54,828 nucleotides of DNA from an uncultured Hyphomicrobiaceae bacterium (lineage in GTDB: Bacteria; Pseudomonadota; Alphaproteobacteria; Rhizobiales; Hyphomicrobiaceae), in the NCBI GenBank assembly GCA_937873575.1, contig CALMPK010000383.1, forward strand, positions 1-54,828. Direction: 5' to 3'. The notes beneath the pieces are model-generated. The model was not told the DNA's origin, ran no database searches, and saw nothing but the letters and a program-made list of their open reading frames with translations. Each line of letters begins with the position of its first letter. Position 1 is the first letter of the stretch. Of this stretch, positions 1 through 8,412 are shown one piece after another. Position numbers and translations under genes: made by a program.

Positions 1-156
1 TAGCCAGTGTCGTAACGCTGGCTAATGATCCAGAAGGAAACGAAACTGATTGGAGGGCAGAGCAATTATAAAACGCATTAGCCAGTGTCGTAACGCTGGC
101 TAATGATCCAGAAGGAAACGAAACTGATTGGAGGGCAGAGCAATTATAAAACGCAT
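1..156. repeat. Two identical tandem 78-bp repeats plus a partial third
   Basis: Bases 1-78 and 79-156 are identical, and a third copy starts at 157 but diverges after about 10 bases. The unit is 26 codons long, so it stays in frame in the leftward gene covering it. Each unit starts with a 7-bp inverted repeat (TAGCCAG / CTGGCTA). The window begins inside the array, so the true copy number is unknown. Confidence 0.95.
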
Positions 157-700
157 TAGCCAGCGTAGTTAGTCCCCCAATTGCCGTAAAATTGATGTAT
201 CGCAGCAGGCGGCATTCCTGCGAGCTGCCACGAATCGTCATCGCAGTCGCTGACGGCGCGTTGATCCTGGCATCGAGCCACGGCTGGGAATAGCTACCAA
301 GCCCTGATTGCGTATGCTTGGTGCTCAGGTTGAAATTCGTGATGTTGCCGCCGCTTGTGGTGACGGTGATAATCGCAACTTTGAATCCTTCGGTAGTTGC
401 CGCAGATAGATCACCGTCCGCGTAGGTATATTGATGCTCCGCGTTCGCCCCAGAGGCGACGCCAGTCGACGACGTGCCGTCACCCCAATCTACGCTATAC
501 GTGCCGGTCGACAGCGTGACATTGAGGGCACAGAAATTGGAGTCATTATCCCAAACACCGGCTGTCAGCACGATGGTGTTTGCGGCGTCAGTGGGAAGCG
601 CTGTCCAGTCAGACGGGCGCACCCAATCCGACGACCCAGACGACGCCCCGCCAGAGGCGAGGACGCGAATGCCGTTCGATAAAAGCTCAATATCAATCAT
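1..700 (-). CDS. PKD-like and BspA-type leucine-rich-repeat surface protein, C-terminus off the window
   Basis: Leftward gene open at the window edge. I translated 233 codons from the ATG at 700. Residues ~60-120 are beta-rich with a WGDG motif (72-75) and a downstream HQY, as in PKD-like domains. From ~165 the sequence becomes LRR_5/BspA-type repeats; the units at 180-205 and 206-231 are identical, each with NAFYNCSALQSVSFP. Such proteins are adhesins on cells and receptor-binding or tail proteins on phages. The start overlaps the stop of the preceding gene (ATGA), and an AGGAA lies upstream. A tail-fibre or tip role is inferred; structural neighbours are not visible. Confidence 0.75.
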   Translation of the reverse strand, partial: MIDIELLSNGIRVLASGGASSGSSDWVRPSDWTALPTDAANTIVLTAGVWDNDSNFCALNVTLSTGTYSVDWGDGTSSTGVASGANAEHQYTYADGDLSAATTEGFKVAIITVTTSGGNITNFNLSTKHTQSGLGSYSQPWLDARINAPSATAMTIRGSSQECRLLRYINFTAIGGLTTLANAFYNCSALQSVSFPSGSLASVTTLANAFYNCSALQSVSFPSGSLASVTTLA

Positions 701-1257
701 GGAGATGTTCCTGCTAATAGCTCAACTTCAGACATAGCGCGTGGTAAGACAATAGTGTCAACAAGCCGACACGCGCCGGAAAGCCCACCTGGAACGCTCG
801 CTCCAGAAACCCCATCCCATGCCGTGATAATCCCGCTAGACCCGACCGAGACACCGCCCTTGAACTCCGTACCGCCGTCTAAAAACGTCGCGATAACCGT
901 GCATTCTGTCATACTCGACAGAGCCTCTGTCTGCAGCGCCGTTGTGGCTACGATGTCCGCTCCGCTCGGTGGAGCACCGGTATACGCGATCGGCGTCGAT
1001 GTCGTGCGGAGTCCGTCTGGGATTGAATCATAATCAAACGCAGGCGTCGTAATATCCTTGATCCGCGCCGAACCGTAAAATCCGGTGGTGGCGTAGAAAC
1101 GATCGTCGGTGAAGTTCAGCGCGAGTCCCTGCGTCTCGCCGGCGAGACGGGCCGCTGCCAGGCTGCCCGCCAATGGCCGTCTACCCAAAATCCAGCGATC
1201 GTCACGGGCTAGACCAGAAAGCGCCGCGGGCGGGCCAAGATCAAGTCTGCGCATCAT
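697..1257 (-). CDS. Hypothetical phage structural protein with LamG-like C-terminal end
   Basis: 186 residues, Gly/Ser/Thr-rich and beta-prone, without transmembrane segments. The end (AMSEVELLAG) resembles the closing strand of LamG/concanavalin-like domains, as in phage tail proteins. Its stop overlaps the start of the LRR protein gene, so the two are translationally coupled and probably belong to the same tail or adhesion module. Two in-frame ATGs (1257, 1254) follow an AAGGG. No firm family assignment. Confidence 0.6.
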   Translation of the reverse strand: MMRRLDLGPPAALSGLARDDRWILGRRPLAGSLAAARLAGETQGLALNFTDDRFYATTGFYGSARIKDITTPAFDYDSIPDGLRTTSTPIAYTGAPPSGADIVATTALQTEALSSMTECTVIATFLDGGTEFKGGVSVGSSGIITAWDGVSGASVPGGLSGACRLVDTIVLPRAMSEVELLAGTSP

Positions 1258-1268
1258 CGGACAAGCCC

Positions 1269-1544
1269 TTATGTGTATGACGTGACGGTCGCTGCGGCGG
1301 CCTCATGCCCATCCGCTTTGAGGTACAGCAAAGCGCTTGGCGGCACGGGTATTGAGACCGTCGAAACGGCGGGCACGAAATGATACGTGTTAACGTCGTC
1401 GTCTGGAGGCGACGCCGCGAGTACCCAGCGCAGCGAATAGCCGAACCGCGCCGTCACGATGATATGAAGTGTCTCGGCGCCGGTATTCTCGAACACCTCG
1501 GTGTAGGTGGGGCCGAGTGTGTAGGCCGTGGTGGTGAGAGCCAT
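1269..1544 (-). CDS. Small beta-rich hypothetical protein
   Basis: 91 residues with alternating hydrophobic and Thr/Ser residues and no charged HTH or membrane segment, as in small phage head or tail decoration proteins. An AAGGG precedes the ATG at 1544. It lies 11 bp upstream of the next leftward gene. Function unknown. Confidence 0.6.
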   Translation of the reverse strand: MALTTTAYTLGPTYTEVFENTGAETLHIIVTARFGYSLRWVLAASPPDDDVNTYHFVPAVSTVSIPVPPSALLYLKADGHEAAAATVTSYT

Positions 1545-1573
1545 GTCGTGTGCCCTTCTGTTGGTGTGCGAAT

Positions 1574-1610
1574 GGCGGCAACCCGTAAGGATCGCTTACG
1601 GGTTGCCGCC
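1574..1610 (-). terminator. Perfect 15-bp stem-loop, probable terminator or processing hairpin
   Basis: Arms 1574-1588 and 1596-1610 are perfectly complementary around a 7-nt loop. It sits between the leftward wHTH gene and the tail-like genes. There is no U-run on either strand, so it may act by RNA processing or rho-assisted termination. Confidence 0.6.
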
Positions 1611-1617
1611 CTGTTGG

Positions 1618-1995
1618 TCAGGCGACGGCGGCGATCTCATTCCCGGCCGAGGCGCGGCGGCGATCGCTCCACACCTCGGCAGCGCCTATCTCGAGCGCAG
1701 CGCGGGCGGCGTCGCGCATCTCCCGGGTGGGGATGCGATAGCCGAGGCCGATGGCAGTCTCAATGGCCACGTCGAAGCGGGCGAGAAAACTGCGCAGATA
1801 GCAGACATGGGCGCGGATCGTGTTGGTCGGGTCGTCGGGCCCGCCGTCGATGCAGTCCCCCCACAGCTCGTTGATGATCGCCTCATAGGAGACGGTGTGA
1901 CGAGCGATGAGCAGAGCGAGCAGCTTGCGACGGCTGTTGGTGAGCCCGGGCGGGCGGCGTATGGTGGCCGGCTCCGTGGCGGTCGTGTCGATCAT
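1618..1995 (-). CDS. OmpR/PhoB-type winged-helix DNA-binding protein
   Basis: 125 residues from the ATG at 1995, which has GGAGGGGG upstream. Residues ~15-85 fit a Trans_reg_C winged helix: an opening helix (LTNSRRKLLALL), a NELWG helix, a recognition helix with NTIRAHVCYLR, and the closing GLGYRIP hairpin. There is no receiver domain, so it is a stand-alone DNA-binding domain, plausibly a phage regulator of the downstream late genes. Confidence 0.75.
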   Translation of the reverse strand: MIDTTATEPATIRRPPGLTNSRRKLLALLIARHTVSYEAIINELWGDCIDGGPDDPTNTIRAHVCYLRSFLARFDVAIETAIGLGYRIPTREMRDAARAALEIGAAEVWSDRRRASAGNEIAAVA

Positions 1996-2053
1996 GGCGG
2001 TTTCCCCCTCCGTTATGATCGGGTTGCATGTAACGCGGTGAGCTACTATCCGT

Positions 2054-2752
2054 TCAGTGTATGAGTGGGCATGCGACGCACGGGTGGCGCGTGTCCCGGG
2101 CAACCAATGCGATCACCGGAACAGTCAGCAGCGCGAACGCAGCCTTGATGGCAAACCCGGTCAGCATGGCGGTGGCGAGCTCCCCAGGCGGAACCAGCCC
2201 CCAGAACGAGATGCCGTAGAAGATCACGCTGTCGAGCGCCTGCATTAGCGCGGCGACGGCGGCGTAGCGCAGCGCCACAGGCTTGTCGGCGAGCGCGCCG
2301 TAGATCGCAACGAACAAGGCGTTGACGATCCCAAAGGCGACGAATGATGCCCAGACGACGCGCGCCGACAAGGCGAACACGGCGTTGACAGCGGCAGCCA
2401 CCATCTCATTGCCTGTGACCGCCGGCATGTGCTTGATCGATTGGCCGATGATGAGCACCATCACGAGGCTGCCAAAAATCATGCCGACGGGCATCAGCGC
2501 CGCCCGGCCGCCGAACCGCTCGATAATCATCGCCTGACTCATCAACACGGCTGCGTAGAGCACGTTGCCGACGTTGGTTACGAACCCAAACAGCAATGTC
2601 AGCCGCGCCCCGGCGATGGTGATAAGCAGCATATTGATGACGCTCATGCCGCCGAGCGCGGTCAGACAGATCGTCGGCGGCAGCCGCGTGATCACGATCG
2701 CCGCAGAGATCTCGACGATGACGATGAAGCCTGTCAGGATTTCAGCTCGCAT
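2054..2752 (-). CDS. yhhQ: YhhQ/VUT-family (DUF165) queuosine-precursor-type transporter
   Basis: 232 residues with about six membrane segments. Family features include a central IIERFGGRAAL segment after a small-residue helix, an ARVVWASF helix, and a late helix with ALDSVIFYGISFWG. YhhQ proteins import preQ0/preQ1, precursors of queuosine and of 7-deazaguanine DNA modifications. The ATG at 2752 has GAGG 5 nt upstream and overlaps the holin gene by 11 bp. No queuosine-pathway or dpdA-like gene is visible here, so the link to DNA modification is inference. Confidence 0.75.
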   Translation of the reverse strand: MRAEILTGFIVIVEISAAIVITRLPPTICLTALGGMSVINMLLITIAGARLTLLFGFVTNVGNVLYAAVLMSQAMIIERFGGRAALMPVGMIFGSLVMVLIIGQSIKHMPAVTGNEMVAAAVNAVFALSARVVWASFVAFGIVNALFVAIYGALADKPVALRYAAVAALMQALDSVIFYGISFWGLVPPGELATAMLTGFAIKAAFALLTVPVIALVARDTRHPCVACPLIH

Positions 2753-3017
2753 CACGTCCTCTTTGCGCTGCTGAGATCAGTAGATCGATGGTCTGCGTTC
2801 CGAGGTAGCCACCCGCCCCAGCGGCGACGGTAATCCAATCGGGATCGAGCGTGCCGGCAACCTTGGCGGCGAGGTAGCCGCAGAATCCTGAGATCAGCAC
2901 GTTGGCAACGACGTGGACGATGGCTGGCGGTGTGCCGGTCGAGACGGCAATCGACAGCGAGCGGAATAGGCCGCCGAGCAGCCCCCACAGCGCGATCATG
3001 ACATCGGAAGCGTGCAT
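2742..3017 (-). CDS. Holin (holin superfamily III / LydA-like)
   Basis: 91 residues with three hydrophobic segments and the typical stretch GFCGYLAAKVAG, then DPDW and a glycine-rich AAGAGGYLGT leading to a last amphipathic helix. Such holins form inner-membrane lesions that start lysis. The ATG at 3017 overlaps the stop of the preceding gene (TAATG). No endolysin is recognisable nearby. Confidence 0.7.
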   Translation of the reverse strand: MHASDVMIALWGLLGGLFRSLSIAVSTGTPPAIVHVVANVLISGFCGYLAAKVAGTLDPDWITVAAGAGGYLGTQTIDLLISAAQRGRDAS

Positions 3018-3361
3018 TAGCGCCACCCGAAAAGCGAAGCTGGCTCGGGCGAATGCTCGAGACGCTGCACGCGATCCTCCAGCCTCTTGATGCGCCGCTC
3101 GAACAGCGGCAGCCGATCCGGCTTGGCCGCAGGCGGTGTAGTGACCGGGGCGGCGGCCTCGACCGGCGCAGCGGGCGCGGGCGGCTTGCCCGCCTTCCTG
3201 TCGTCAGTCAGAGCCACGTAGATGATGCCGCCGCAAACGGCAGCGATCATGATGAGCAGCGGCGCGATGCCAACCATGGTTAGCGCTGGCGGTTCGGGGC
3301 GCGGCCTGGCTGGCGCGGGCACCGTGCCCTTAGTACGAGTCTGGCGTGGTTTGCGTGGCAT
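3017..3361 (-). CDS. Single-pass membrane protein with Pro/Ala linker and C-terminal coiled coil (spanin-like?)
   Basis: 114 residues: a basic Pro-rich N-terminus, one membrane segment (~residues 28-52), a Pro/Ala-rich linker, and a short heptad coiled coil (RIKRLEDRVQRLEH). The layout resembles an inner-membrane spanin, and the gene is coupled to the holin by a TAATG overlap. The spanin role is inferred from topology and position only. Confidence 0.55.
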   Translation of the reverse strand: MPRKPRQTRTKGTVPAPARPRPEPPALTMVGIAPLLIMIAAVCGGIIYVALTDDRKAGKPPAPAAPVEAAAPVTTPPAAKPDRLPLFERRIKRLEDRVQRLEHSPEPASLFGWR

Positions 3362-3556
3362 GATCGGCTCCAAATCTGTCCCGGATCATGTCCGGTGTTG
3401 CTCCCGTTGAAACCGGGAATGGCCCGCCGGGATGTGCTTCCCGGTCGGGCAATGTGTGGGCCGCGGCATGCGCGGCCAACGCGGCACGCTCTAACGCATC
3501 GGAGGGTGGTAGCGCCGTGAGGTTGCGACTAGAAATTCGTGCAGCAACTCGCGCAT
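3330..3556 (-). pseudogene. Possible small gene broken by a frameshift
   Basis: A good start (ATG at 3556 after GAGGAAAGG) reads MRELLHEFLVATSRR and stops after 21 codons. From about codon 13 a different frame stays open with coding-like composition (LTALPPSDALERAALAAH...) to a TAA at 3330, but has no start of its own. A single indel would join them into a ~75-residue protein. It could be a true frameshift, a sequencing error or chance. Confidence 0.3.
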
Positions 3557-3611
3557 GCTTGGTGCCTTTCCTCGCTGGGGTACATCCGACCCGCCGAGGC
3601 GTTGCGGCGTC

Positions 3612-6600
3612 TCAGCGTTTCGGTGTCTTGTAGGCGCGGACCTCGACGGTCTGGCCATTGAGTGTGCGGATGTAGGCGGCCGTCATGCCGTCACTCACCT
3701 GCTTGGCGGTTTCGGTTTGCATGGCGGAATAAGCAGCATTGGCGGTTGCGAACTGCTGCTTCTGATCGGACGTGAGGCGACCTTGCGTCGGCGCCTTCGG
3801 CTGTATCGCTGGTGCATCGAGGAAACCGTCGGCACCGAGCGCACCGAGCGCGGCGCCCTTGATGCCGTGACGCTGGTAGCCCTGGTAGGCCCCGTAGCCC
3901 ATGCCGGCGACGGCGATGCCGACGCCCACCGGGCCAAGGGCCGGCGCGATCTTGGGTGCCACCTTGGCGGCGAGGCTCATGGCGCCGCCTATGGTTTTCA
4001 TGACGCCATAGCCGACGCCCGCGGCAACACCGCCCGCAACGGCGGCATTCCCAACGGCGGCGACCGTGCCGTCCTGTCCGGCTGCATGCGCTTCGTTCTT
4101 GGTGGCGTGATAGGCGACGTAGGCGGCGGCGGCAGGAACCGCGACCATCGAGACGGCGCCGACCTTGTTCATCATCTTGGCGAACGCGGTCACCTTGGCC
4201 GCAGTGGCGGTGCCAGCGCTGGCCACGGCCACCCGTTGGCCGTCTGGCGTGGTCACCTCGAAGCCACCCCCTGGCAGCGGCGTGGCGGTGGCTTTGGCGA
4301 GAAACTCGGTACGGGCGGCGGCGCGCGCGGCGGGCTTCGGCGGAGCCGCTGGCTTGGTTGGCTGTGCCAGCGTCGAGGCGGGCTGCTTGGCTTGCGCGGC
4401 TTCCGACGCCTTCATGGCGCGTTTGCCGGACTGCGCAGTCTTTGCCTTGCGCGCCTTCGGCTGAGGCGTTGCTGACCGAGCCGCCACGACCGCACGATTG
4501 CGCACGGCCTCGGCTGCTGCCGCTCCGTCCTTGATGGCCTTCTGTGCCGCCGCGACCTTGGCCTCATACTCGGCAAGCGTATTGGCGTGGATGATGGCCG
4601 CCTTCGGATACCCGTCGTCGCCATAGCCGACGTTCTGGAACGTGCGCGACTTGAACTTGTAGGGGTCACCCGTCGCGTCGGCGCGGTACTCGGTGGTCAC
4701 GCCACGCACGTCGATGTCGTGCGTGCCGGTCTTCGGGAGGTTCGCCAGCCGCAGTTCCGCCGCGACATCAGCACTCGACTTCACCGGGACATTCGTCGGC
4801 TGTGCGTTTGCCTGCCGGTTCTCGATGATGGCGGCGAGGTTTGCAGCATTTTGCGTGCCGCGAAGGCCGGAGGTTTCCGGAATGACCGGCGGTGCCGACG
4901 ACGACGAGGCTTCCGGCAGCACGCCGGCCTTTTTCATCGCCGTGAACAGCGCCTCGTACTTGCTGTTGATGGCGACGCGCTCGGCACCTTCGGGGAACGG
5001 CCGCGCCCCGAGCATGCGCAGCTCGGGGCGGCGGTTGTCGGAGCCGTAGGACAGGAACCCGCTTTCGCGTCCCAGCGAAGCGATCTTGTCCTCGATGTAG
5101 CTCGAGAAGCCGCGCGCCGCCATCTCGTGGCGGGTCTGCCAGTAGTCGGAGACGCGGCCGGCGTCGAGCCGCTTGGCGTTCATGCTGAAGTCGGTCGGGA
5201 TCTTGCGCGTCTTGACGGTCTGCGCTGCTGCGTCGGCGACCACGGCCTGACGATCCTGCCATGCCGACATACTGCGCCGCACTTCGTCGAGCGGCCCGCG
5301 CTGGTCGCTGGAAAAGCCGGCGCGGCCGCGCACCTTCTTCATGATCGCCGAAATCGCGGAAAGAGTCGGGTTGGAGCGCTCAACCTTGACGCCGCCGCCC
5401 CACACGCTTTTGCTCGGCACCATCTTGGTGTCGATTTCGAGCGCGGCAGCATCGCCAGATAGGATCTTGGCGGCGAGGGCGTCGAACTCGGCGAGTTGCG
5501 CGGCGCTGGCCGGCTTGGTGAACCGGGTGCCATAGGTCCGCTCACGGGCGAGATCGCTGCGGATGCCGGCGAGGCGCTCGGCAAGGAGTTGCTTGGGATA
5601 GTCGGCGAACTTCTGCACCCTGGCGGCGTCGTCGACGTACTGCTCTTCCTTGTAGTACATCGTGTCCATGAGGTTCTTCATGGACGTGCGCACGTCGTCG
5701 GCGAGCGCCTTGGTGCTGGTGTAGCCGCTCACCCGATGCGAAAGATAGTCCTGGCTGCGGGAGTCGGCCGGGAACACCTTATGACCAGCCTTGTTGGTGG
5801 TCATGACGTCGAGGGAGGGATCGTCCTTGCGGGCGAGGAAGTGATCGAGCGCGTGCAGCCACTCGTGCGCCAGCGAGCCGGCACCCTGCATCTTGGTCAG
5901 GTTGATGGTGCCATAGTTGCGCTCGTAGTGAGCGCGGGCACCACTCAGACCGTGGCCGCGGGCGCCGAACGCGAGCCCGAGTTTGCCGTCGAGGCTCATC
6001 GCCTTCGGATCGAGCCCGGTCATCTCGGCCATGTCGCTGAGCGCGTCATAGGCGTGGTTCATCACCCGCTGGCGCTCGAGTTGGTTCTGCCAGTTGCCGA
6101 ATTCGACGCCGCGGAAACCGAACGTCTTGATGAACTCGCCACCCTTGACGTCGGCCTTGCGCACCGCCGGACCGCGGCGGAACACCTGATCCGGCTTCGG
6201 CGGCGCGAGGATTTCCTCGCCAAAGCCGGTCTTGGTCTCGATGATCTTGACGGCGTTCTGCGCCAGGTGCGCCATCGCCGCTTCGCGGGTCGGGAATGTC
6301 TCTGTGCCGATCTGGACGCGCTTGCGGTCGGTGACATCGCGCCAGATCGCGTAGCCCTCTTGCCCTTGCGGGGCAGACGAGACGCGGTGCTTTTGCGAGA
6401 CGGCGGCGAGCGGGATGGCGTCGATGGCGGCCTGCTCACTGGCGAGTCCACGGGCAAGCGTCTTGCCGCCGTACTTGGAATTGGTTTCCGTGTCGACCAG
6501 AGACCAAGTGCCGCTCGGTTGCTTCGTCGCGCGATCGAGCTCGGGCACCGGCAGGAACCGGCGCTGCCACGCTGGGCGCGGATCGGTTTCGACGGGGGTG

Positions 6601-7952
6601 ATGCTGCCCTTCTTGCCGCGCGGGCCGGTCTTGACGGCCATATCCTTGCGCGCGCCGCCGATCTTCTCACCGAGATCCGTGATCGACTTGGCAGCCTTCG
6701 CCTTGCGGGACTTGGCTCCAGCGGACGGCTTGTCGACCATCCGCTGGAGCCGGCGCACGTCCCCCGCGCGCTCGCCGCCCGTTGTCGGGGCGGCGTATTC
6801 CGATTTGAACATGCCGTAAGGATCGCGCACCGCCATGCCGCTCTTGAGCACGCGGTGCTCGCGGACGGCCTCGGGCCGGTGCTTGCGCCAGAACGCGGCT
6901 GCATTAGCGCTCAGCGTGTCGTCGGGAACCAGCGGCTTGCCGAGATCGCGCTCGATCTGCGCGTAAAGCGCGGTGGCGATGCCCTTGCGTTGATGCGCGG
7001 CATCGATCGAGATGCGGCCGACCTGCACATGATCGGACATGTTGCGCACGTAGACATCTCCGACGCGCTTGCTGCCGTGCTTGATGGTGTAGTTGGTTGG
7101 GCCGTTTGGGTCGGCATGACGCTCGACCTTGTAGCCATTCGGCAGATCGCCGCCGAACTGGCGTGCCATCGGCGACGTGTGATGGCCGATGTGCTGCTCG
7201 GAGCGCGGCACGCCCTCGGTCGATGTCGGCGGCGACGCGCGGCGCTGTGCCGCCGTCATGTTGCGGCGGCCGCGAGTGTTTTCGGCCTCGACCTCGCCGG
7301 CCGTCGAATTGTAGAGCGCAAGGCGCACCGCCTCGTTGCTCTTGCCCGGGAAACGGGACTTAAAATCATCGGGCGAGGCGCCGGGCGCGAAGCCCTCGAC
7401 GTCCTGCACGTAGTGCTGGAGTTCGTGCAGGGCGACACCTCGGGCGGAGTTGCGCGGCACTTGCTGCCCGGCCAGCAGCGACTTCGAAAAGTGGTTGGTG
7501 CCGATGTGCACGGTGCGGCCGTCGTAGCCACCACCAGTGAACTTGGCCTTTTCAACGCCAAGGAGCTGCGCCTCGGGGTAGGCGCGATAGAACTCGGGAT
7601 GCTGGATGAAGTCGCCGGCATAGCCGCGGCCGGACTTGTCGAGACCGCGCGGGCGCACCTTGGCGACCTCGTCAGAAATCTCGAAGCGGACCTTGCCGTC
7701 GAGTCCGTAATGGACGCCGGAATACGGCGTGCCGGACAGCAGTTTCGAGGTTTCGGCGTGAATCGTCTCGGCCGACGCGCCCTGCCGCTTCAGGCGAGCG
7801 GCAAGCTCGATCGCCTTGGTCGGCCGCGTCTCGCCTTGGCTGGCCAGATGGCGTGCGGCGACCGCGCCGGCGAACATGGCGGCGACAGGAGCGCCGATCT
7901 GAGCCGCTGGCGGCAGGTCACGGCGCTTGTCGTTGTCTTTGGCGTCGGCCAT
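3612..7952 (-). CDS. Giant polyvalent protein: zincin, GNAT-like, LPD1-type zincin domain and membrane-active C-terminus
   Basis: 1,446 residues. A first metallopeptidase-like domain spans ~75-235, with HELQH at 176-180 and a GEVEAEN glutamate segment near 220. A GNAT-like segment (~300-365) has HQRKGIATALY. An LPD1-type domain (~605-710) carries FGFRGVEFGNW, LAFGARGHG, INLTKMQGAGSLAHEW and HEWLH at 696-700. The C-terminus (~1,215-1,370) has Ala/Gly-rich hydrophobic segments. Polyvalent proteins of phages and conjugative elements are thought to travel with the DNA and act against host defences. The ATG directly follows the TAG of the upstream gene. Injection and peptidase activity are inferred. 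Confidence 0.8.
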   Translation of the reverse strand: MADAKDNDKRRDLPPAAQIGAPVAAMFAGAVAARHLASQGETRPTKAIELAARLKRQGASAETIHAETSKLLSGTPYSGVHYGLDGKVRFEISDEVAKVRPRGLDKSGRGYAGDFIQHPEFYRAYPEAQLLGVEKAKFTGGGYDGRTVHIGTNHFSKSLLAGQQVPRNSARGVALHELQHYVQDVEGFAPGASPDDFKSRFPGKSNEAVRLALYNSTAGEVEAENTRGRRNMTAAQRRASPPTSTEGVPRSEQHIGHHTSPMARQFGGDLPNGYKVERHADPNGPTNYTIKHGSKRVGDVYVRNMSDHVQVGRISIDAAHQRKGIATALYAQIERDLGKPLVPDDTLSANAAAFWRKHRPEAVREHRVLKSGMAVRDPYGMFKSEYAAPTTGGERAGDVRRLQRMVDKPSAGAKSRKAKAAKSITDLGEKIGGARKDMAVKTGPRGKKGSITPVETDPRPAWQRRFLPVPELDRATKQPSGTWSLVDTETNSKYGGKTLARGLASEQAAIDAIPLAAVSQKHRVSSAPQGQEGYAIWRDVTDRKRVQIGTETFPTREAAMAHLAQNAVKIIETKTGFGEEILAPPKPDQVFRRGPAVRKADVKGGEFIKTFGFRGVEFGNWQNQLERQRVMNHAYDALSDMAEMTGLDPKAMSLDGKLGLAFGARGHGLSGARAHYERNYGTINLTKMQGAGSLAHEWLHALDHFLARKDDPSLDVMTTNKAGHKVFPADSRSQDYLSHRVSGYTSTKALADDVRTSMKNLMDTMYYKEEQYVDDAARVQKFADYPKQLLAERLAGIRSDLARERTYGTRFTKPASAAQLAEFDALAAKILSGDAAALEIDTKMVPSKSVWGGGVKVERSNPTLSAISAIMKKVRGRAGFSSDQRGPLDEVRRSMSAWQDRQAVVADAAAQTVKTRKIPTDFSMNAKRLDAGRVSDYWQTRHEMAARGFSSYIEDKIASLGRESGFLSYGSDNRRPELRMLGARPFPEGAERVAINSKYEALFTAMKKAGVLPEASSSSAPPVIPETSGLRGTQNAANLAAIIENRQANAQPTNVPVKSSADVAAELRLANLPKTGTHDIDVRGVTTEYRADATGDPYKFKSRTFQNVGYGDDGYPKAAIIHANTLAEYEAKVAAAQKAIKDGAAAAEAVRNRAVVAARSATPQPKARKAKTAQSGKRAMKASEAAQAKQPASTLAQPTKPAAPPKPAARAAARTEFLAKATATPLPGGGFEVTTPDGQRVAVASAGTATAAKVTAFAKMMNKVGAVSMVAVPAAAAYVAYHATKNEAHAAGQDGTVAAVGNAAVAGGVAAGVGYGVMKTIGGAMSLAAKVAPKIAPALGPVGVGIAVAGMGYGAYQGYQRHGIKGAALGALGADGFLDAPAIQPKAPTQGRLTSDQKQQFATANAAYSAMQTETAKQVSDGMTAAYIRTLNGQTVEVRAYKTPKR

Positions 7953-8117
7953 CTAGCGCACCCTTCTGACGATGTGCCGCAGGAGCGGCGGGGCCTTGAC
8001 GGTACGCACGATGTGACGCATGCCTTGAGCCGCTGTTTCGGCGGCCTTGACGACCTGCCCCCGGCGCAGAGCGGCGGCGAGATCGCGCCGCGTCTGCTGG
8101 CATCCACCGCACGCCAT
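7953..8117 (-). CDS. Small basic protein with N-terminal CGGC
   Basis: 54 residues starting MACGGCQQTRR, then Arg/Lys- and His-rich helices. The start overlaps the stop of the small membrane gene before it (TGATG), and the stop abuts the start of the polyvalent protein gene. CGGC could bind metal or be a redox pair. Function unknown. Confidence 0.55.
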   Translation of the reverse strand: MACGGCQQTRRDLAAALRRGQVVKAAETAAQGMRHIVRTVKAPPLLRHIVRRVR

Positions 8118-8221
8118 CAGGGGCCACCGGCGATGGTGGTCTCGGGCGCGCGCGCGAATCGCTGCTCGCAGAAGAAAATGCCGCACGCGACGAGCGCGCA
8201 CACGATGATGAGTGCGATCAT
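8117..8221 (-). CDS. 34-residue membrane miniprotein
   Basis: ATG at 8221 after GGGGGAC. The product has one Cys-containing membrane segment (IALIIVCALVACGIFFC) followed by a short polar tail. It is coupled by a TGATG overlap to the next gene. Small one-pass proteins like this sit in phage lysis and entry modules. No family recognised. Confidence 0.5.
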   Translation of the reverse strand: MIALIIVCALVACGIFFCEQRFARAPETTIAGGP

Positions 8222-8412
8222 GTGTCCCCCACGGCAAAGCGTGTCCGGCCCGTGTCGCTATCGCCACGGTCGCAACCCATCCATATTTTCGGGATCGAAT
8301 GTGCGATGGTGCGCCGCCGATGTGCGGCAGCGGGCCAGAAACGCGCGGCCCCGAAACGCATTGCGCCCGCACGGTTTCCCGGCGGGCGCAATGATCGAGG
8401 ATTGAGATTTCG
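8222..8412. other. 191-bp non-coding gap with an 11-bp stem-loop
   Basis: No convincing gene is seen. Arms 8360-8370 and 8382-8392 (ATTGCGCCCGC and its complement) form a perfect stem with an 11-nt loop. On the leftward strand it is followed by GCGTTT, so it may end transcription from the 8.4-10.5 kb genes. No clear promoter was found. Confidence 0.5.

Noticed and set aside
1-156. CRISPR array
   Set aside because: The repeat is 78 bp, contiguous without spacers and in frame with a leucine-rich-repeat protein.
3555-8405. Very long rightward open frames opposite the polyvalent protein
   Set aside because: They mirror the leftward gene's GC-rich codons, lack ribosome sites and have Arg/Ala/Gly composition without motifs; antisense shadows.
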